Shown: piece by piece, positions 24,219 through 37,900 of the stretch
Position numbering within the stretch: the first letter of the stretch is position 1
Layout of the letters: every line of letters begins with the position of its first letter
Source of the DNA: Membranipora membranacea
Taxonomy: Eukaryota; Bryozoa; Gymnolaemata; Cheilostomatida; Membraniporidae
NCBI GenBank assembly: GCA_914767715.1
Contig: OU612067.1
Location: forward strand, 16,621,001-16,685,000
Direction of reading: 5' to 3'
DNA: 64,000 nucleotides
Program-made: the position numbers and the translations under genes
The notes under the pieces: model-generated
Databases searched by the model: none
What the model saw: only the letters and a program-made list of their open reading frames with translations
Told to the model about the DNA's origin: nothing

Positions 24219-27200
24219 ATGCCTTATGCCAATCAACCAACCATTGCAATCACTGAGATGAATGAAGAGAACATTAAGCTGGTTCTTGAAGATACTGATC
24301 TAAGGTAGGCTGATGCTTATTATCATTCATTCTGACAACCATTGGCCCAATCAAGTACTGACAACTTCTTACAGTACCGTGACTACTTAACTTACTTTCT
24401 ATCTATACCTGTCTGTCCTGTACCTAGTTATACCTGTCACTCCTTGTCAATACTAACTATAACTAAACTTACATTAATTATTACATATTACATATTATTG
24501 TGATGTTGTTTTGAAATGTGTCGATATGACCCTGTAAATTACCATAAAATTTGGATCACCATAGGCATATGCCCTATGTTTTAAGTTAAAGGGCAACCAA
24601 GGTTTCGCAGCAATGCATTAGTGGGTAGGAAATAATGTGCTGGGCAGCATCAGCTTTGTGCATTACGCGATGCAAAACTCAAAGTAGTTGCTGACTCTAA
24701 GCTGGGTAACACTTCAGTTTAGGGGAGGTTTCAAGTCACTGCTGTAATGATGATAGAGCAAAGGCTAAATAATAACAGGAACAGGAAACTGCTATGTGGT
24801 ATTCTCTTTTAGCTGAGTTTGAGTGCCTGATGGAAGAAATGTTTCACAAGATTCTGGCTGAATAATCATCCGAATTTTATTTTGACTTTTTCCCCATGCA
24901 GAAGGTGCAATCTGCTATTAATCAATGGCCATCAATGAGAAGTTGTTTGAAACCTTGGTTGCCCTTTAAGGTCTTTTAACCACTCCGTTATCTGTAAACC
25001 TTCCAGTACACCCGCTTAAACAATAATTAATAATTTGTCAGGTCCGGAGAAATCACTGGGTTAACAATGATGCAATGAATCAAGAGTGATTCAATGGAAT
25101 AATGCAGTCATGAAGCATTGGAGTGTCAGTATAGTGATTATGTAGTTTAGAATGTTGGCAGTTCAAGCAGGGAGAATGGTTCAAGTATATGACATTGACA
25201 ATAATTTTGTCTTTTTTATAGTATTGCAAATTCTATCAGGAGAGTATGTATTGCGGAGGTACCAACTATTGGTAAGTGATTTAAAACTCTGATATGATAC
25301 CTGCAGAGATGGTAGCCTTCTTCGTCTTTTTACAATTGTTGACCATGATAGCTGTTTTTCGAAGAGGCAGAGGGGGATCTTTACACTATGTGCCAGCGCA
25401 CAGTATACCTCCAATATTTATGGTCCTGATCCAAACAGACCTGGCTAGGATGAATGACTTGCCAGTGCCAAATTGGAAATGACAGCAAGCGTCGGGAATC
25501 GAACCTGGATCATGAGATCACAAGTCCTTAACCTCCACCATCAGACTACTCACTCATACCTACCCAAACAAAATGGCACTGAATACTGCTGTGGCTTAAA
25601 CCTACCAGGAGGAAAACTTCAAATATGAGAAATCTACTGAATTTGAACTGTCTTTTTCTCAATTGTAATGGAGAGGATATTGTTTTGAATTTAAATTCGC
25701 AATTCCCTATGTTATTTGTTTACTAATTGGAGCTTGATCGCTCAGTGTAGTTTACATAGATGAAATCTTCTTTTATGGTTAGGCTGATAATGCGATATAT
25801 AATTCATAAATGACGTGTTCACTTTTGTAGCGATTGACTGGGTGCAGATAGAAGCTAACTCATCGGTGTTACAAGATGATTTCTTGGCACACAGAGTAGG
25901 ACTGATACCTCTGACGTGTGATGATGTTGTTGACAAGATGTCATACTTCAGGGTAAGCCTATAAAACAAACTCTCACTGCTCATAAGTAATATGATACAG
26001 ACCAGAATTCTGATTAAATGCACTTAGGCAACATTTGTAAAAGTGTTTCAGTTCGAGTTCATATATGTACTGCTGTAGTATGTAGGATGGCATTAAATGT
26101 CTAGTTCTTGTATTGGTTATAGCTTATACTCCTTGGGAGAGTTTTGGATTTATCCTCTCAGTAATATTAAGAGGGCAACTCTTTCATTATGATCATAGAC
26201 GGGTCACATTAAATAATTAAAAAGCAGTGCTGACTCTGCAAAAACAGAACATCCATTATGGCCATATGGTATGGGAACCAAGTAGATAGATCACTATTTA
26301 ACATCTCTTTCCGTGTTGCGACTGGACTTTCACAGGAGGAAGTCTTTAATTTTAAATATGAATTTATTTTGTATTCTACTATTCCAATGATTAGCTGAAA
26401 AACATAATTATTATATTGTTTTTTCTTGTTTTGTTATCAGGACTGTACGTGTGATGAGTTTTGTCCCGATTGCTCCGTGGAGTTTAATCTGGAGGTGAAA
26501 TGTACAGACGATATGACTCGGCCGGTTACAACAGCTGATTTTGTATCCAGTAATCCTAAAGTAGTCCCTGTAACGTCATCTTCTGAAGACGATGGTCTGC
26601 AAGAGGTGGAAGGTAGGCTGCTTTACAGGTCATCGGATTTAGTTGGAACCTAGGCTAATATTCGAAACTCACTCAAATACAATTATGGATTCTGCATTGT
26701 GTCAGAAGTATTCCTGCACAATGAAATGTATAGATAAATTCAGATTGTCGATATCTTGATGATTGATCTCATAATTGAACTGGCTAGGATAGCACAAATG
26801 TTAAATGGGTTTTAAATCTAACTTTTTAACAAACCTTTCATTGGAAAAAGCCAAAGTATGTATATTTTACATTATGACATCGGAACTCACAGTATGATTT
26901 TTTATTACTACAGACATCTTGCTTGTAAAATTGCGTAAAGGACAGGAACTTAAATTCCGAGCCTTTGGACGTAAAGGTTTTGCTAAGGAGCATGCTAAGT
27001 GGAACCCTACATGCGGTGTGGCATTTGAGTATGATCCTGATAATGCTCTAAGACACACTACTCTGCCTATACCGTCGGAATGGTGAGTTGAGGTCATAGA
27101 ATATTGAACATTTAGCTAAAACTCTATAAGCATTGCTCAAAATTTATATTAGTTAAAGCTATAGTTGCGCCTCCCCATATTTGGTATCATATTGAAGGTC

Positions 27201-28199
27201 TCACTCTAATTAAGAGTACCTCTGCAACCTTTTGAATGGCCCTTGAAAGCATTAGCTTTACTAAAATGAAAATTTTTGTCTCAACCACTAAGGTTGTCCC
27301 CTCTTTATCTTTGAGAATTTTTTTTTATTTTAGTAAAGCAGATGGTTTCAACTGTGTCTATAGGCTTTTCAAAAGGTTGCCATAATGCTGTAAATTAGAC
27401 TGAGACCTTCAATATGATACCAAATATGGGGAGGTGCAACTATAGCTTTTTAGTGCTCAGTTCATTATCAACCACATTCCTGGTTATGAGAAAGTGGTTG
27501 ATAATGAAATGCTTATACCATCAACCGATCAACATATCAAATCTAATTTAGCAACCCTTTTTCATATTTCAATTGGAAGCTGGTGGCTTAGTTTGTGGCT
27601 CAGGTGGTGGCTCAGTTTTGTGGCTCAAGGTGGCACAGTTTGTTACAATGGCTGCCCTGCCAGATATTTGTGTAGAAGGTCCAAAATCCAAAGCAGTCCA
27701 CCTACTGACTACTTGGCCTTGTTTCGGCTGCAGGTCCTCTCTAACGTATTTCCATCTGAGATAAACTTAGCTTAGTCATTGCAGCTTCGCCTATTCAGTA
27801 CCCAATAATTCACCAAGTCTATGAATAAAAAGAACAATAAAGTAAAATTGTTCAGGCAAAGCTCAAATTTTGAACTTATATATGTGTACAACTTGCATGA
27901 ATAAGGATTGAGTTCAGATGACACTGTTCTGTCTTATCAGCAATCATCCTCACAGGAAAACCAATAAATCCTACGCTTCTATCCATAGGCCTAAGAGTGA
28001 ATTCTCAGAATTAGACGATGATGAGCACGAGGCCCCTTACGATCCGACTGGCAGACCGAACAAGTACTTCATGAATGTCGAGTCATGTGGCTCATTACGG
28101 CCAGAGAATATTGTAATATCAGCACTATCAGTGTTCAAGAAAAAACTCTCTGACTTACAAACACAACTTAGCCATGAAATCCAAAGTGAGGCTTACTGA
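24219..28199 (+). CDS. POLR2C: DNA-directed RNA polymerase II subunit RPB3
   Basis: Six exons: 24219-24304 (ATG), 25222-25271, 25831-25952, 26441-26612, 26914-27082, 27989-28199 (TGA). They total 810 nt, or 269 residues; human RPB3 has 275. It starts [20 protein letters not shown], nearly identical to human. The alpha-motif region ([20 protein letters not shown]), the zinc-binding cysteines ([11 protein letters not shown]), [39 protein letters not shown] and the C-terminal [17 protein letters not shown] are all present. RPB3 pairs with RPB11 as the eukaryotic counterpart of the bacterial alpha dimer and is the assembly platform of RNA polymerase II in the nucleus. The C-terminus is a few residues shorter than human. 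A polyadenylation signal follows at 28428. Intron 1 carries a TTAA-flanked element and intron 5 a large foldback. Confidence 0.97.
24590..24965. mobile_element. MITE with TTAA flanks (piggyBac-like target)
   Basis: The left end AGGGCAACCAAGGTTTC and right end GAAACCTTGGTTGCCCT are perfect inverted repeats, each directly flanked by TTAA (24586-24589 and 24966-24969). The ~376-bp body has no coding capacity. TTAA duplication is the hallmark of piggyBac-superfamily transposition, so this is probably a non-autonomous derivative. It lies in POLR2C intron 1. Confidence 0.8.
25355..25555 (-). repeat. tRNA-derived SINE (type b), copy 2
   Basis: On the minus strand a tRNA-like head with box B-like GGTTCGATTCCCGACGC is followed by a body ending CCCCCTCTGCCTCTTCGAAA. 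The copy at 16495 matches the body. It lies in POLR2C intron 2. Confidence 0.6.
27154..27450. mobile_element. Near-complete hairpin (foldback) element
   Basis: Almost the whole 297 bp folds on itself. The left end AAAGCTATAGTTGCGCCTCC pairs with the right end GGAGGTGCAACTATAGCTTT, and the match continues through TTTGGTATCATATTGAAGG, CAACCTTTTGAA and CTTTACTAAAAT to a short loop. There is no open frame. It lies in POLR2C intron 5. Confidence 0.8.
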
Positions 28200-28427
28200 G
28201 AATTAAATTTGGATGCATCTCAGTGTAAAATGTTTGTTTGAAATTTTCAGAGTTGTCTTCTCTTCATTGGTTGGTGGACAACTCTTCAAATAAAACATAA
28301 GGGCCTGGTAACATTATTGTATCAATTTCGCATCAGATCTACATACCCAAGTATCATATGTTGTACTTCTTTTGTACCTTGATCAAGCTGTCATATAATG
28401 TAAATAACACTATACTTGTACATAGAC

Positions 28428-28433
28428 AATAAA
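28428..28433 (+). terminator. Polyadenylation signal of POLR2C
   Basis: AATAAA lies about 230 bases past the POLR2C stop, the first consensus signal at a plausible distance. Confidence 0.5.
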
Positions 28434-29508
28434 GGTGGATATAGGCAACCTTTCTGCAGTTTTCTTTACCATATAAGAATATTACTCTTTTCACATGTTG
28501 ATAAACCTGTAGGACTATCAATTTTATTGTGTTTAAAGAGATGCTCCCTGAAATAAGAAAATCAGATCAGTTGAGGTATTTCTCTCTTTTATCATCGCCA
28601 AAATCAATAACCAAAATCAATAAATGTAATTACTGAATCAACAAAGGCATGAGTTGGAGAATTAGAAACAAAACAATAATCTAACAGTTGAATTTCCAAA
28701 CATTATCTCAGCAAGCCCCCATTTAACAGATCACGGACAATTTTTTCACTGCACTACCGGAGCAATGGAAATATTGTTCCTCAAATAATATCACAGATAT
28801 CCTTATTGCACACCTGGGACACCGATCATAAATAATTCTTAGAACAAACATCACTTGTGTTATGGTGATGATGATGCCTCAGTGATGCCTTTTGTTTTCA
28901 TTGTTTTCAGCAGGTCAATAATTCTGTTATACATCATCGATGATTTCCTTTGTGTTGATCGTTATCTTTGATCATAGCTTCATATCAATGAGTGCAACAA
29001 GGAGAAGTTCACTGATTCCACACCTGCCTCGACTAGACTCTGTGGATGTGTCAGACTATCTAGAATCCTGCATTGTCTGTTGATGTATCAGCTGTCAGAC
29101 TTGTGACTACCTAGCTTCCATTGCAGTCAGTCTGTATCAAACAGCGCAAGTGCTTTCGTGTTAACCTTGCAATCCAACAGGTAAGCTGACTTGGAAACAG
29201 CATTTAAGAGTTGGCCTGAACTGAAATGAAGCTTTTCGTAATGTATTATGAAAATTTTGAGTGACACTTGTTGCTTTCAGGTCAAGAGCGCATGTTTTGG
29301 AGTAGAACTGATTTGTTCAATGGGAACTGACTGCATTATTGTGGATAACTACTACATCAATTTCAACTCAGTTTCTTTTGGGATTAGACACAGTATGACA
29401 AAGATTTGGTATTTGTCACCACCTCAACAGAATATTATCATTCTTTCCCAGAGTTAATAGGTAGTAGGTTGGTGATCTTCACCAGAATGCCATTCTGTTC
29501 CTGAAATC
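28434..29508. other. Gap between POLR2C and the next plus-strand gene
   Basis: About 1.1 kb with no recognised repeat. It must contain the promoter and leader of the gene starting at 29509. A pyrimidine-rich AG acceptor-like site near 29280 suggests part of it is a 5' intron. Confidence 0.4.
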
Positions 29509-32500
29509 ATGACTACGCTGACAGAATCAGACAGCGGAATAGCTACAGCTTCTATTGATCAAACCCAAACGTCATCAGACCTTCATAAAAGGTGAGTTCA
29601 CTTCAGACATGATGGCCGTCTGTAGTTCTACTGATGACATTGACTATAGATATTGATACCACTTCAATTTACTGAATTCGTTTCAAGTATGCGATTCTCT
29701 CACACGTTGATGCACTTACTTGAAGCAATTTACTGTCTCTTTCACTGAGTGCTTCAAATAAGTAAGAGGGATCATTATTGTGACATGTGTGGGATAAGTG
29801 TTGATATTGTGTCCATCTGTCCTAGCTTTTGGAGCAGAGGTGGGTTGGGACATTCTCGGATAGCCCGTCTTGGGCTATAATATAGCCTGCTATCATGTTT
29901 TATTTGTCTTAGCGGTAGGACCAGAGGTGGGATGGGGCACGTTCACAAAGCCCCAGACTGTTACATAGCCTGTCTACTATCATGTTTCATTTCTCGCTGA
30001 CAGTAGTGAAAGTGTGAAGTGAAAAGTCAGAAAATTCTTTGTGTCTGCTGTCAATCTACGGCAAACAGCTAGATCTAGAGGTCAAGCCCTTTGTGTACAC
30101 TATGCATCCATCCCCCACCAATTCCACCAATCCAAAACTTTAATTTGTACATTGTTTCCACATAGTTGGTATCACCACGTCAATAGTTCAATGTGTTGTG
30201 CCGATTGAAAAGCCGATCTTTAAAATACATATTCTCATAATCAGATTTGCTTACCCCTGTTCTTGTGTCTAAATCCGCCTGATTTTACATAACCAAGAGT
30301 GTCACTGACTAGTAGCACTCAAAGGGTACTCAAAGAGTACTTATTGTATAGTCTAATCCCTCTGAGATGTATATTCATAAATTTTTTAATATAATTTACA
30401 GTGATGTATTGCATTGTTGATATAGAAAATTTATTGATGGTTGGTGAGTTGAAAACGACTCTTCAATATCGTGCAATGGTATATCAAATTTCAGCTCCTA
30501 GCAGTATCACCATTTTCTCTCTTTCTCCAGAATGAGCTTAGAAACACAACTAGCCAATGAGGCATCTTACATCGCCCAGGCTACCAATCAGAAATCAGCT
30601 GCCTCACAAGTGGCCAATCAAAATGACACAGCTTCCTCTTTAATGATGGAGGCAGATTTAATATTAGATGATGGAGGAGAAAGTGATACTTTATCACTAG
30701 CTGATGTTGCGGAATGGGCATTAGACTCACAGCAGCGAAATCAGCAGGCCAATGCTGGGTAAGTCTTCTGCAGACAAGAAACCCTTAAATTGATACTGAT
30801 CGAGCTTTTACATAAACAGATTTTATATGTGACATGAATCATAAAACAGTCGGTCAACTAACCATCAATGTACATCGGAAACAAACTGTCGAAAAATCCT
30901 TAATCTTTTTCAAATTAAGGAATAGGGTTTCGGTAGTTTTGAGGGTCAGAACTCATTCAAAACTAAAGTTTGGCAGTTAAGCAGTTAAGAAGGACACTGA
31001 TTTTGGAGCGCTCGACCCTAAAACTAACATACTGCAATTATAGAAGAATAGAAGAAGCAAGCGAGCGGAACACCTTCAGTTGTCTTTGTTCCACAAAACA
31101 AGAATTACAAAAAATTAACCTGATATGCTATTATTTTCATTTTAACAGCAAAGCAAGGAGTTACAGCGTACAGCTAAACACAAGACCCACCTTACCTGAA
31201 GAGGCAGGGGAGTCAGCCACCCGCAGAGCATCGACTGCTGTAGGGAGGAGAGCCTCAGGCTATAATCCAGACAGGGACACAGGTAGGTGTTTCTGGAATG
31301 AAATGCTACACTCATAGCTAGACATCAAGCTGTGTTATAAAACAGTGGATGTTATGACAATGATAAATATACAACAAAAAGACCAAACATCTGAACAATA
31401 TCTCTGTCATGCTATTTGTTTCATTCCTGTCTGAGGTGAAGAACCAGGTCTTACCTGACTTTGACTTAGAATTCACCAAGGGATGTGTGTATTGAAGCAT
31501 CGGAATTTGCAGGCTTCCAATATCAAGAATAGTAATTCCCTTCAATCTAAAATCATCAAAGGTTAACACGAATTCGAATTCAGCAGCCCTTCATCCTTCA
31601 TGTCTACTGAAATGTTGTGAATAAATGCTATGACGGTAGTTGAATTTTGCTTCAAACAAAATTGTTTAGACTGTTGGATGTATAAATGTCTTTTGGAATG
31701 AGAAGCTATCGTATTTGTTTAATTTCAACTTTGGATTTCAACTGTAAGTCTATGGCCATTGGTGTAAAACTCGTTTCTTCAAGCCCATATATGTTATACA
31801 ATCACCGCTGTAAAGCTAGGTTGGGGGTGACTTAATATTTTTGGCAAGCACCAATTTTCTCTAGCTAATGTGAGCATATATATAAAGTAATGAGGTTCAG
31901 TTCACCATTTCAAGCGCATTTTTGTGCGTAATGGCCAATATTTCATCCTTTAAATAGTTACTCTTTTTGGGTCAATTAATATACATGCTGTTATTTGTCT
32001 CACTCCTTTATTGTGTATTTGTAGGTAGCCGACCAGGTAGTGGATTATTGGAGAGAAGACCGGCCATGTATGCTGATAAAGACGGTGTTCAGCTCAGGGG
32101 AGACAAAGGAAAAGCGCGCAGAAAATCAACTGCCTCACAAATCAGCAAACCAAACCAAATTAATGCACCTGTGAGTAAACTAGTAAAAACTAGGCCTGGC
32201 ATTTTTTACCTAGAATTTTTATGCTGCCACTGACAGTGACAGCAATCAGTGACCGCATGACAAGGATAGTTTGAATATACCTGCTATGTTTGACTACCCA
32301 ATGTGTTGAATCTGATTGTTAGATTTTCCTCAACCTAATCAATCAGAACCAACACATAGGCTGATGTTTAACGAGTTTGGCAAAAATTGAAACAAGTTAA
32401 ACTGTAGCTGTGTGACTCCTGGTTGTCAGTCTACTGAAATGCCATGTTTTTATTCAGTTATTACCTGTATGGTCTTTTTTCCTAAAGATTTGTCTCACCA

Positions 32501-33992
32501 TCAACTCAATATGTAGGTATGTTCTCAAGAAGATCAGACACTCTGAAAACTTACGGCTATATCATTCTTCAACACTCCTGAATGCTCGTAATACACATCA
32601 CACTTTGAATTTATAAAATACCCATAATGCTCCACTCTAAAATCCACTTCGAAATGAAAATTCATCCCAACAAGACTACTCGTATTGGTAAAAATTATTT
32701 TCCCTGAAAAAGATCTTCACCCACAAAAAAAGATCAATACACAACAAAACTTTTGGTAGAATGCAGCCACTTGATGTATGAGGAGAGGGAGACGCTTTTC
32801 CACATGGTTCCTCGCATATTCTTCAGTTAAATACCATGAGCATGGGCATCAATGACATTTTTCTACCCTTTGTTACATTGATACATTATGGACTATGAGC
32901 AGCATAACAATACCAATTTCCTTTTTTTCTAGGTTTAGTATCTTTCAGAAATAACCGTCAAATGCGGTATATGCAATGTCCCTCTTACTAATCAAACAAC
33001 AAAGCAGACTTCTCTTTATATTCCAACTTTGTTCGGTTAATTTTTTTGTCTTCAATCAGATCACAAATGAATGGAAGAAGAGCTTTGTGGTCCCATATAC
33101 ACCTCGCCATACAGTCACTAAGCTTGTTAACGCCACCATTCAGCCTCCCAAGCTCGAGTTACTCGATGTCGAGGAAAGCAGAGAAAATCTCAAACAGCAT
33201 AAGCTCAACAGGTCATCGCTTCGTCACAGGAAAGAGCAGGCATATAGATATGCAGGCAAGAGTCAGCAACACACAAGCACCCCCAGACATGTCGGTATGT
33301 AATGTTCAGAGACAAGAAGCATTTATGTTTACTGCAAACAGATGTGTGAAGGGACTTCAGAGCTGAATTTCTAGCAGATAGAGTTTTATTTACTGGATTA
33401 GTAGAAACAGCAGTGATTTTATGACAAATCAGGTCATCCAGCTTCTCAAGTAATTCTGTTATGATTGATAATGAGTATTCTCTTGAACAACTTACTAGAA
33501 AGGACAGAGAGAAATGAGAAATTTAGAGCTACAGAATAAAATGTTCATATTTTCCTCTTATATCAAAAGTATACGTGTATTTATTTATTTGGCAGAAATA
33601 CACTATGAGGATTTTCTACCTAAAGATCTCTGGTTGGAGATGAAGCCTAGACGATTCACAACAAATCATAAACACGGAAACCATTTTGAAATCAGGTAAA
33701 ATACAGAATCTATGATTATCATGATACATGCTTGTAACACTAAAATGCATTCGAGACACATGAGCTACAACACACTTTAATATTTTTCGACACCCTTTGA
33801 ATTGATCAACAGAATAAAGTTGATTATATTTAAACAAGAAAACTATGAATTTTGTTAATTTATTTTCGTAGGAAGTCAATCGGGAGTTTAGATGAAGGCT
33901 CTGGGACTTCGGGTAACCAGAGCAGGAAAGAAGCTTATGTATGGGAGAACCCGTATCAGATATGGCTTATGGAGAAAACCCATAACGACTAA
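29509..33992 (+). CDS. Ser/Arg-rich soluble protein (unrecognised)
   Basis: Seven exons: 29509-29591, 30531-30758, 31149-31282, 32025-32170, 33060-33294, 33596-33695, 33872-33992 (TAA). They total 1047 nt, or 348 residues, with every junction in phase. It starts MTTLTESDSGIATASIDQTQ. Residues 28-100 are Gln/Asn/Ala-rich with an acidic patch (LILDDGGESDTLSLADVAEW). Residues 100-200 are basic and Ser-rich (ATRRASTAVGRRASGYN) with likely kinase sites (RRAS, RRKS). The last third looks more folded: IHYEDFLPKDLWLEMKPRRF and YVWENPYQIWLMEK. It has no signal peptide or membrane segment. A second in-frame ATG opens exon 2. I do not recognise the family. Tail-to-tail with the LRR gene. Confidence 0.8.
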
Positions 33993-34980
33993 ACGTATAT
34001 TTGAGCGTTCTATCAAAGAAATTGCGTAACCATTTAAATTTATTATTTAATTTAGAAATAAGCTTTAAGCTCTAAGATGTCTAATCACTTACAACCAAAT
34101 ATTTTGAATAGTTCACTATTTTTTATATTGCATAATTTAAAAGAATAATTGAATTGAATTTGTTCTTTTATTATGCATAAATGAAAATAATATTTTTATA
34201 TACACAATTAAGTATGCTGCATTGGTCAACAAACTGACTATTCCATACAGACAAGCCTTTTTCTCCTCTACTTACCAAAACAGCTTGTCAAGACAATCTA
34301 AGCTGATTAGCAAGCACCTGACCGGACTGTGGCAGGAGCACTTGCTACAAGTGTTCATGTCATCCATGACAAAACTGTAAAATCTTTATCTTCACAGATA
34401 GATTTACATCTGGGTTTTATAGATAATAGATAGTGTTTTTTTAAAGCTTGACTGATCTGTACACTTAATAGATCAATGATTATATATTTTCTTAAAAACC
34501 GATAGACATCATTGCGAACACCAATAAAAGTGGTAAAAAAGGTATGCCATATGCAGTTTGGCAAATAATAATGAAGTCACCACTATCAATATTCCAGCAA
34601 GATATTGATTCTCAGCTTTGTGGAGGAATTAAGGTACAAACAATATCTTTGAACTTTCTGTACTGCTTGTGTAAGATGGCTTTTCAAATGGAACTTCATC
34701 TTTGACAGCTCAACAGATTATGGAGTTGTCATAACTTGTCTACAGGGAACATAACTCAGTTTATGAGATTTCACTCCGGTGACAGTACTCAAGGAGGTGG
34801 ACATCTTCCACCCTCCCTGCAGTGCCCACATCACAATTTAGATTTACAGTGACATAGTTATTATCAGCATCAAACCATCATTAAAGTTTAACCTGAACGG
34901 AACGAGCTCATTGTTAACTAAAGTCTTAGAGCCTTGAGTGAAGACAACCGCGTGGTACCCATGAATTTTTCTGTCGCGGA
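33993..34980. other. Intergenic gap between convergent genes
   Basis: About 1 kb between the stop codons of two convergent genes. It is AT-rich and shows no repeat or RNA gene. Confidence 0.45.
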
Positions 34981-37900
34981 TCAGGATTTATTCACAGGTG
35001 TTTTTGCTCTCCGAACACCTGCAGATTTGGTCTTCCCTTCTCTTTGGATTCTCTTCTTGGCCAGAAACTTGTGATAGTCTTTCTGAACAGCCATCAGCTC
35101 CCTAAAATTCAATCATGTGTCTCAAGATCATGGTGAAAATGTATCTTCTCAAAATCCGACAAAACTAGCAACGATCGATTTTTATGTTCAAAATTATGTT
35201 GTTTGCTTTAAAATTAGAATTTACCATCAGTAAGTAGAGTTAGAAAAGGAACCAACAAAGCTGCTGTCTGTCGCTTAATCTGTGACATAGAAGCAAAACC
35301 TGGAGGTGTGTTTGTGATGCCTTTCACTTACGTCAAACTGATCTCTCCATCATGGTCTGTATCTGTGTGCTTTATAAGGAGATCAAGCGCTCTAGAGCTC
35401 AATGGAATGTTCATTGACTGTCAAAGGAACAAAATAAGACTAATGACTTATCAAATATCCAAACATGGGTGCAAGCCTAGTCTACGTGCTCAGATGGCTG
35501 CAATTCGAGTAAGTAATGCCACTAACTCGCATTGCAGCAGTCTGAGCACTAAGACTAGTGTAAGCCCAAAGACAAAACAAAAAAAAAGTGAATAACAGAA
35601 TACTTTTTGTTTATTTCCTTTTCACCGTTCATGACAACTGTTGGCTATTCTCGATACAAGTTACACATCAGTTCTGATGTGAAACTATATAGACGAAACA
35701 TCAAAACATCACACAATATTGTTGAACTATCCGTAAGGAGCTATCTAATCATGCTCAACAAGCTGTGAGAATTAATTTACCAGTAAGCCCTCTCTAAGCT
35801 CCTGCCGAGTGAGTGAGTTACTTCTATCCTTATCGAATGAGTGAAACAGATCAACAATACGAAGATTACTCTTCCTCATACAGTCAAATAATATAAACAC
35901 AGGCTGCTCGCTGTGAACCACTGTGGCGTAGTCAATCTTTATCACATCGTCCTAAAAATTAGGTTTATTACCAATATAGATGTTCAAAAGAGTTATTTGA
36001 AAAACTGGAAATTAGGGTGTATCAACATGTTGTAATCATGTGTTGTTGCTGGTGTGGTCCTCTCGCTTATTTTAACTCATAGTGCATCTCCCATCAAAAC
36101 CAATGAATACCTCAACAACATCATATCAACATCAATATCATTGGTTCAACTGACAAATAGCATTTTGATTTCTCAGTAATACTTGAAGTTCGCCCTGTAT
36201 TTTTCAACAGCGCACGGCTACTGATTCCCAGCAATCATTAGATCTTAGGCTACTCAGGGCTATTCAGGATATTACAAAGGAGTTACAATATCAATTTCTC
36301 ACCTGCCTCAGAGCAGCACCATGCTTTATCATGAGGATCGGCCTTGATTTTCTTATGTCCCCGTAAAGCTTGCTAAAGTCACTGCCGACACAAATATCCT
36401 AAAATAATGCAAGCCCTGTAGTCAAAAATCGTAATCAAAAATTTTCCGATAAATATTCAGCTTGAAAATGAAATTCTACAAATTTTCCTGTTCTATTAGG
36501 GAGTTTGAGACACCCTGGTCCTATGAATGTAATAAGAAGGGTACTTGTGGAATATAAATTTTTGGTGGTAGGAAGTTTGATTATGGCAAGTGGCTGAAAT
36601 CTGTATATGGTACTCAGTACTCACATCAAAGTCAATCTCTTCAAACTTTGTTAGAACTTCTTCAGGATTAGATTTGCTGAGGAGATTCATAAAATCCATA
36701 ACTCCTTCTGTAGTGATGGGGTTACCTCCCACCTGTTAGTGAAGAACGCCTAGCTGATATTATTATGTTCACTATATATTATATACACACTATTTTTATT
36801 TATAATACACTACGATAAGCTTTTCTCTACTCACACAAAACATTTTCACGCATATAAAAACATTTTGAGCCATCAGTTAAATTCAATTGACTATGAGGTT
36901 TTTTTAGGTTTAGGTATCCCTCAATTAATTGCTAAAAAAAGTGATTAGCAAAACAAATTTTGATTTGTGTTGCTGTTTTTAGTTCTCAATCGATCTCTGC
37001 TTTACTTTTGTTTTCTGTTGTAAAGACAAGTGTATCTATCGACAGCTGTTATCGAGGTTTAGTGCCAGGGTATAAGAAAATATTCATACAGGCTGCTAAG
37101 TGAAATTGCTTCGACTGGATTTTGAATTTTCTCTCTTCTCTGTCTGTCAATATTGTTATCAAGAGAGTCAGCTATCGACCCAAAGAGGTAAGCAACATAA
37201 ACTTTGGACCATCATTCAAGTTTTTAGCTGTAAATAGCTTACCTTCAAACTGACGAGAGTTGTGTTTGTAAAGAGGCCTTGCAGTAAATATTTGAAAGCA
37301 TCTCTGGTGATTCTATTGGCACATAAGTCGAGATTCTGTAAGCTTGTGTTTGTCTTGAGACATTTTGACATTGCAACGCATCCCTGTATCCCCAGACCAT
37401 TCCATGATAGGTCCAGGTCTTTCAGGTATAAGTTTTCCTTGTAAATACAAATTAAGTAGTATAATATGTGTAGTGGGGTGACATGAAAAAAATCATGCAC
37501 CAGTGGATAGAAGTATTGACGTTATTTGATAGATGTGTTAATCACAATACGCTTTCCAATTACGTCAGGAGAATGACACATAAAAGGCCTGACTAATAGA
37601 GCAAAAAAGAAATGTTTTTCACACTGAGTGGATTCTAAAAGTGAGTCAAAACACAGAGCCTGCGTTCAGAAAAGAAGGTAAGGGAGGCAAAGATGTCCGG
37701 GGATGTGGAACAATATCAGGTAGAGGGCTCAAGTGCGTGTTGAGGAATATAAATAATAAAATTGCAAATGGGAATCCCAAAGGAGCTGATTCTGAGATGT
37801 TTCATTTAATTGTACATTATATCTTATGTTAGCTTATTAGTGCTTTTAGGGCATTTAATTTGGCTTTCTAGTGAGACAGTGCCTCCCTGCCGCACAGAGA

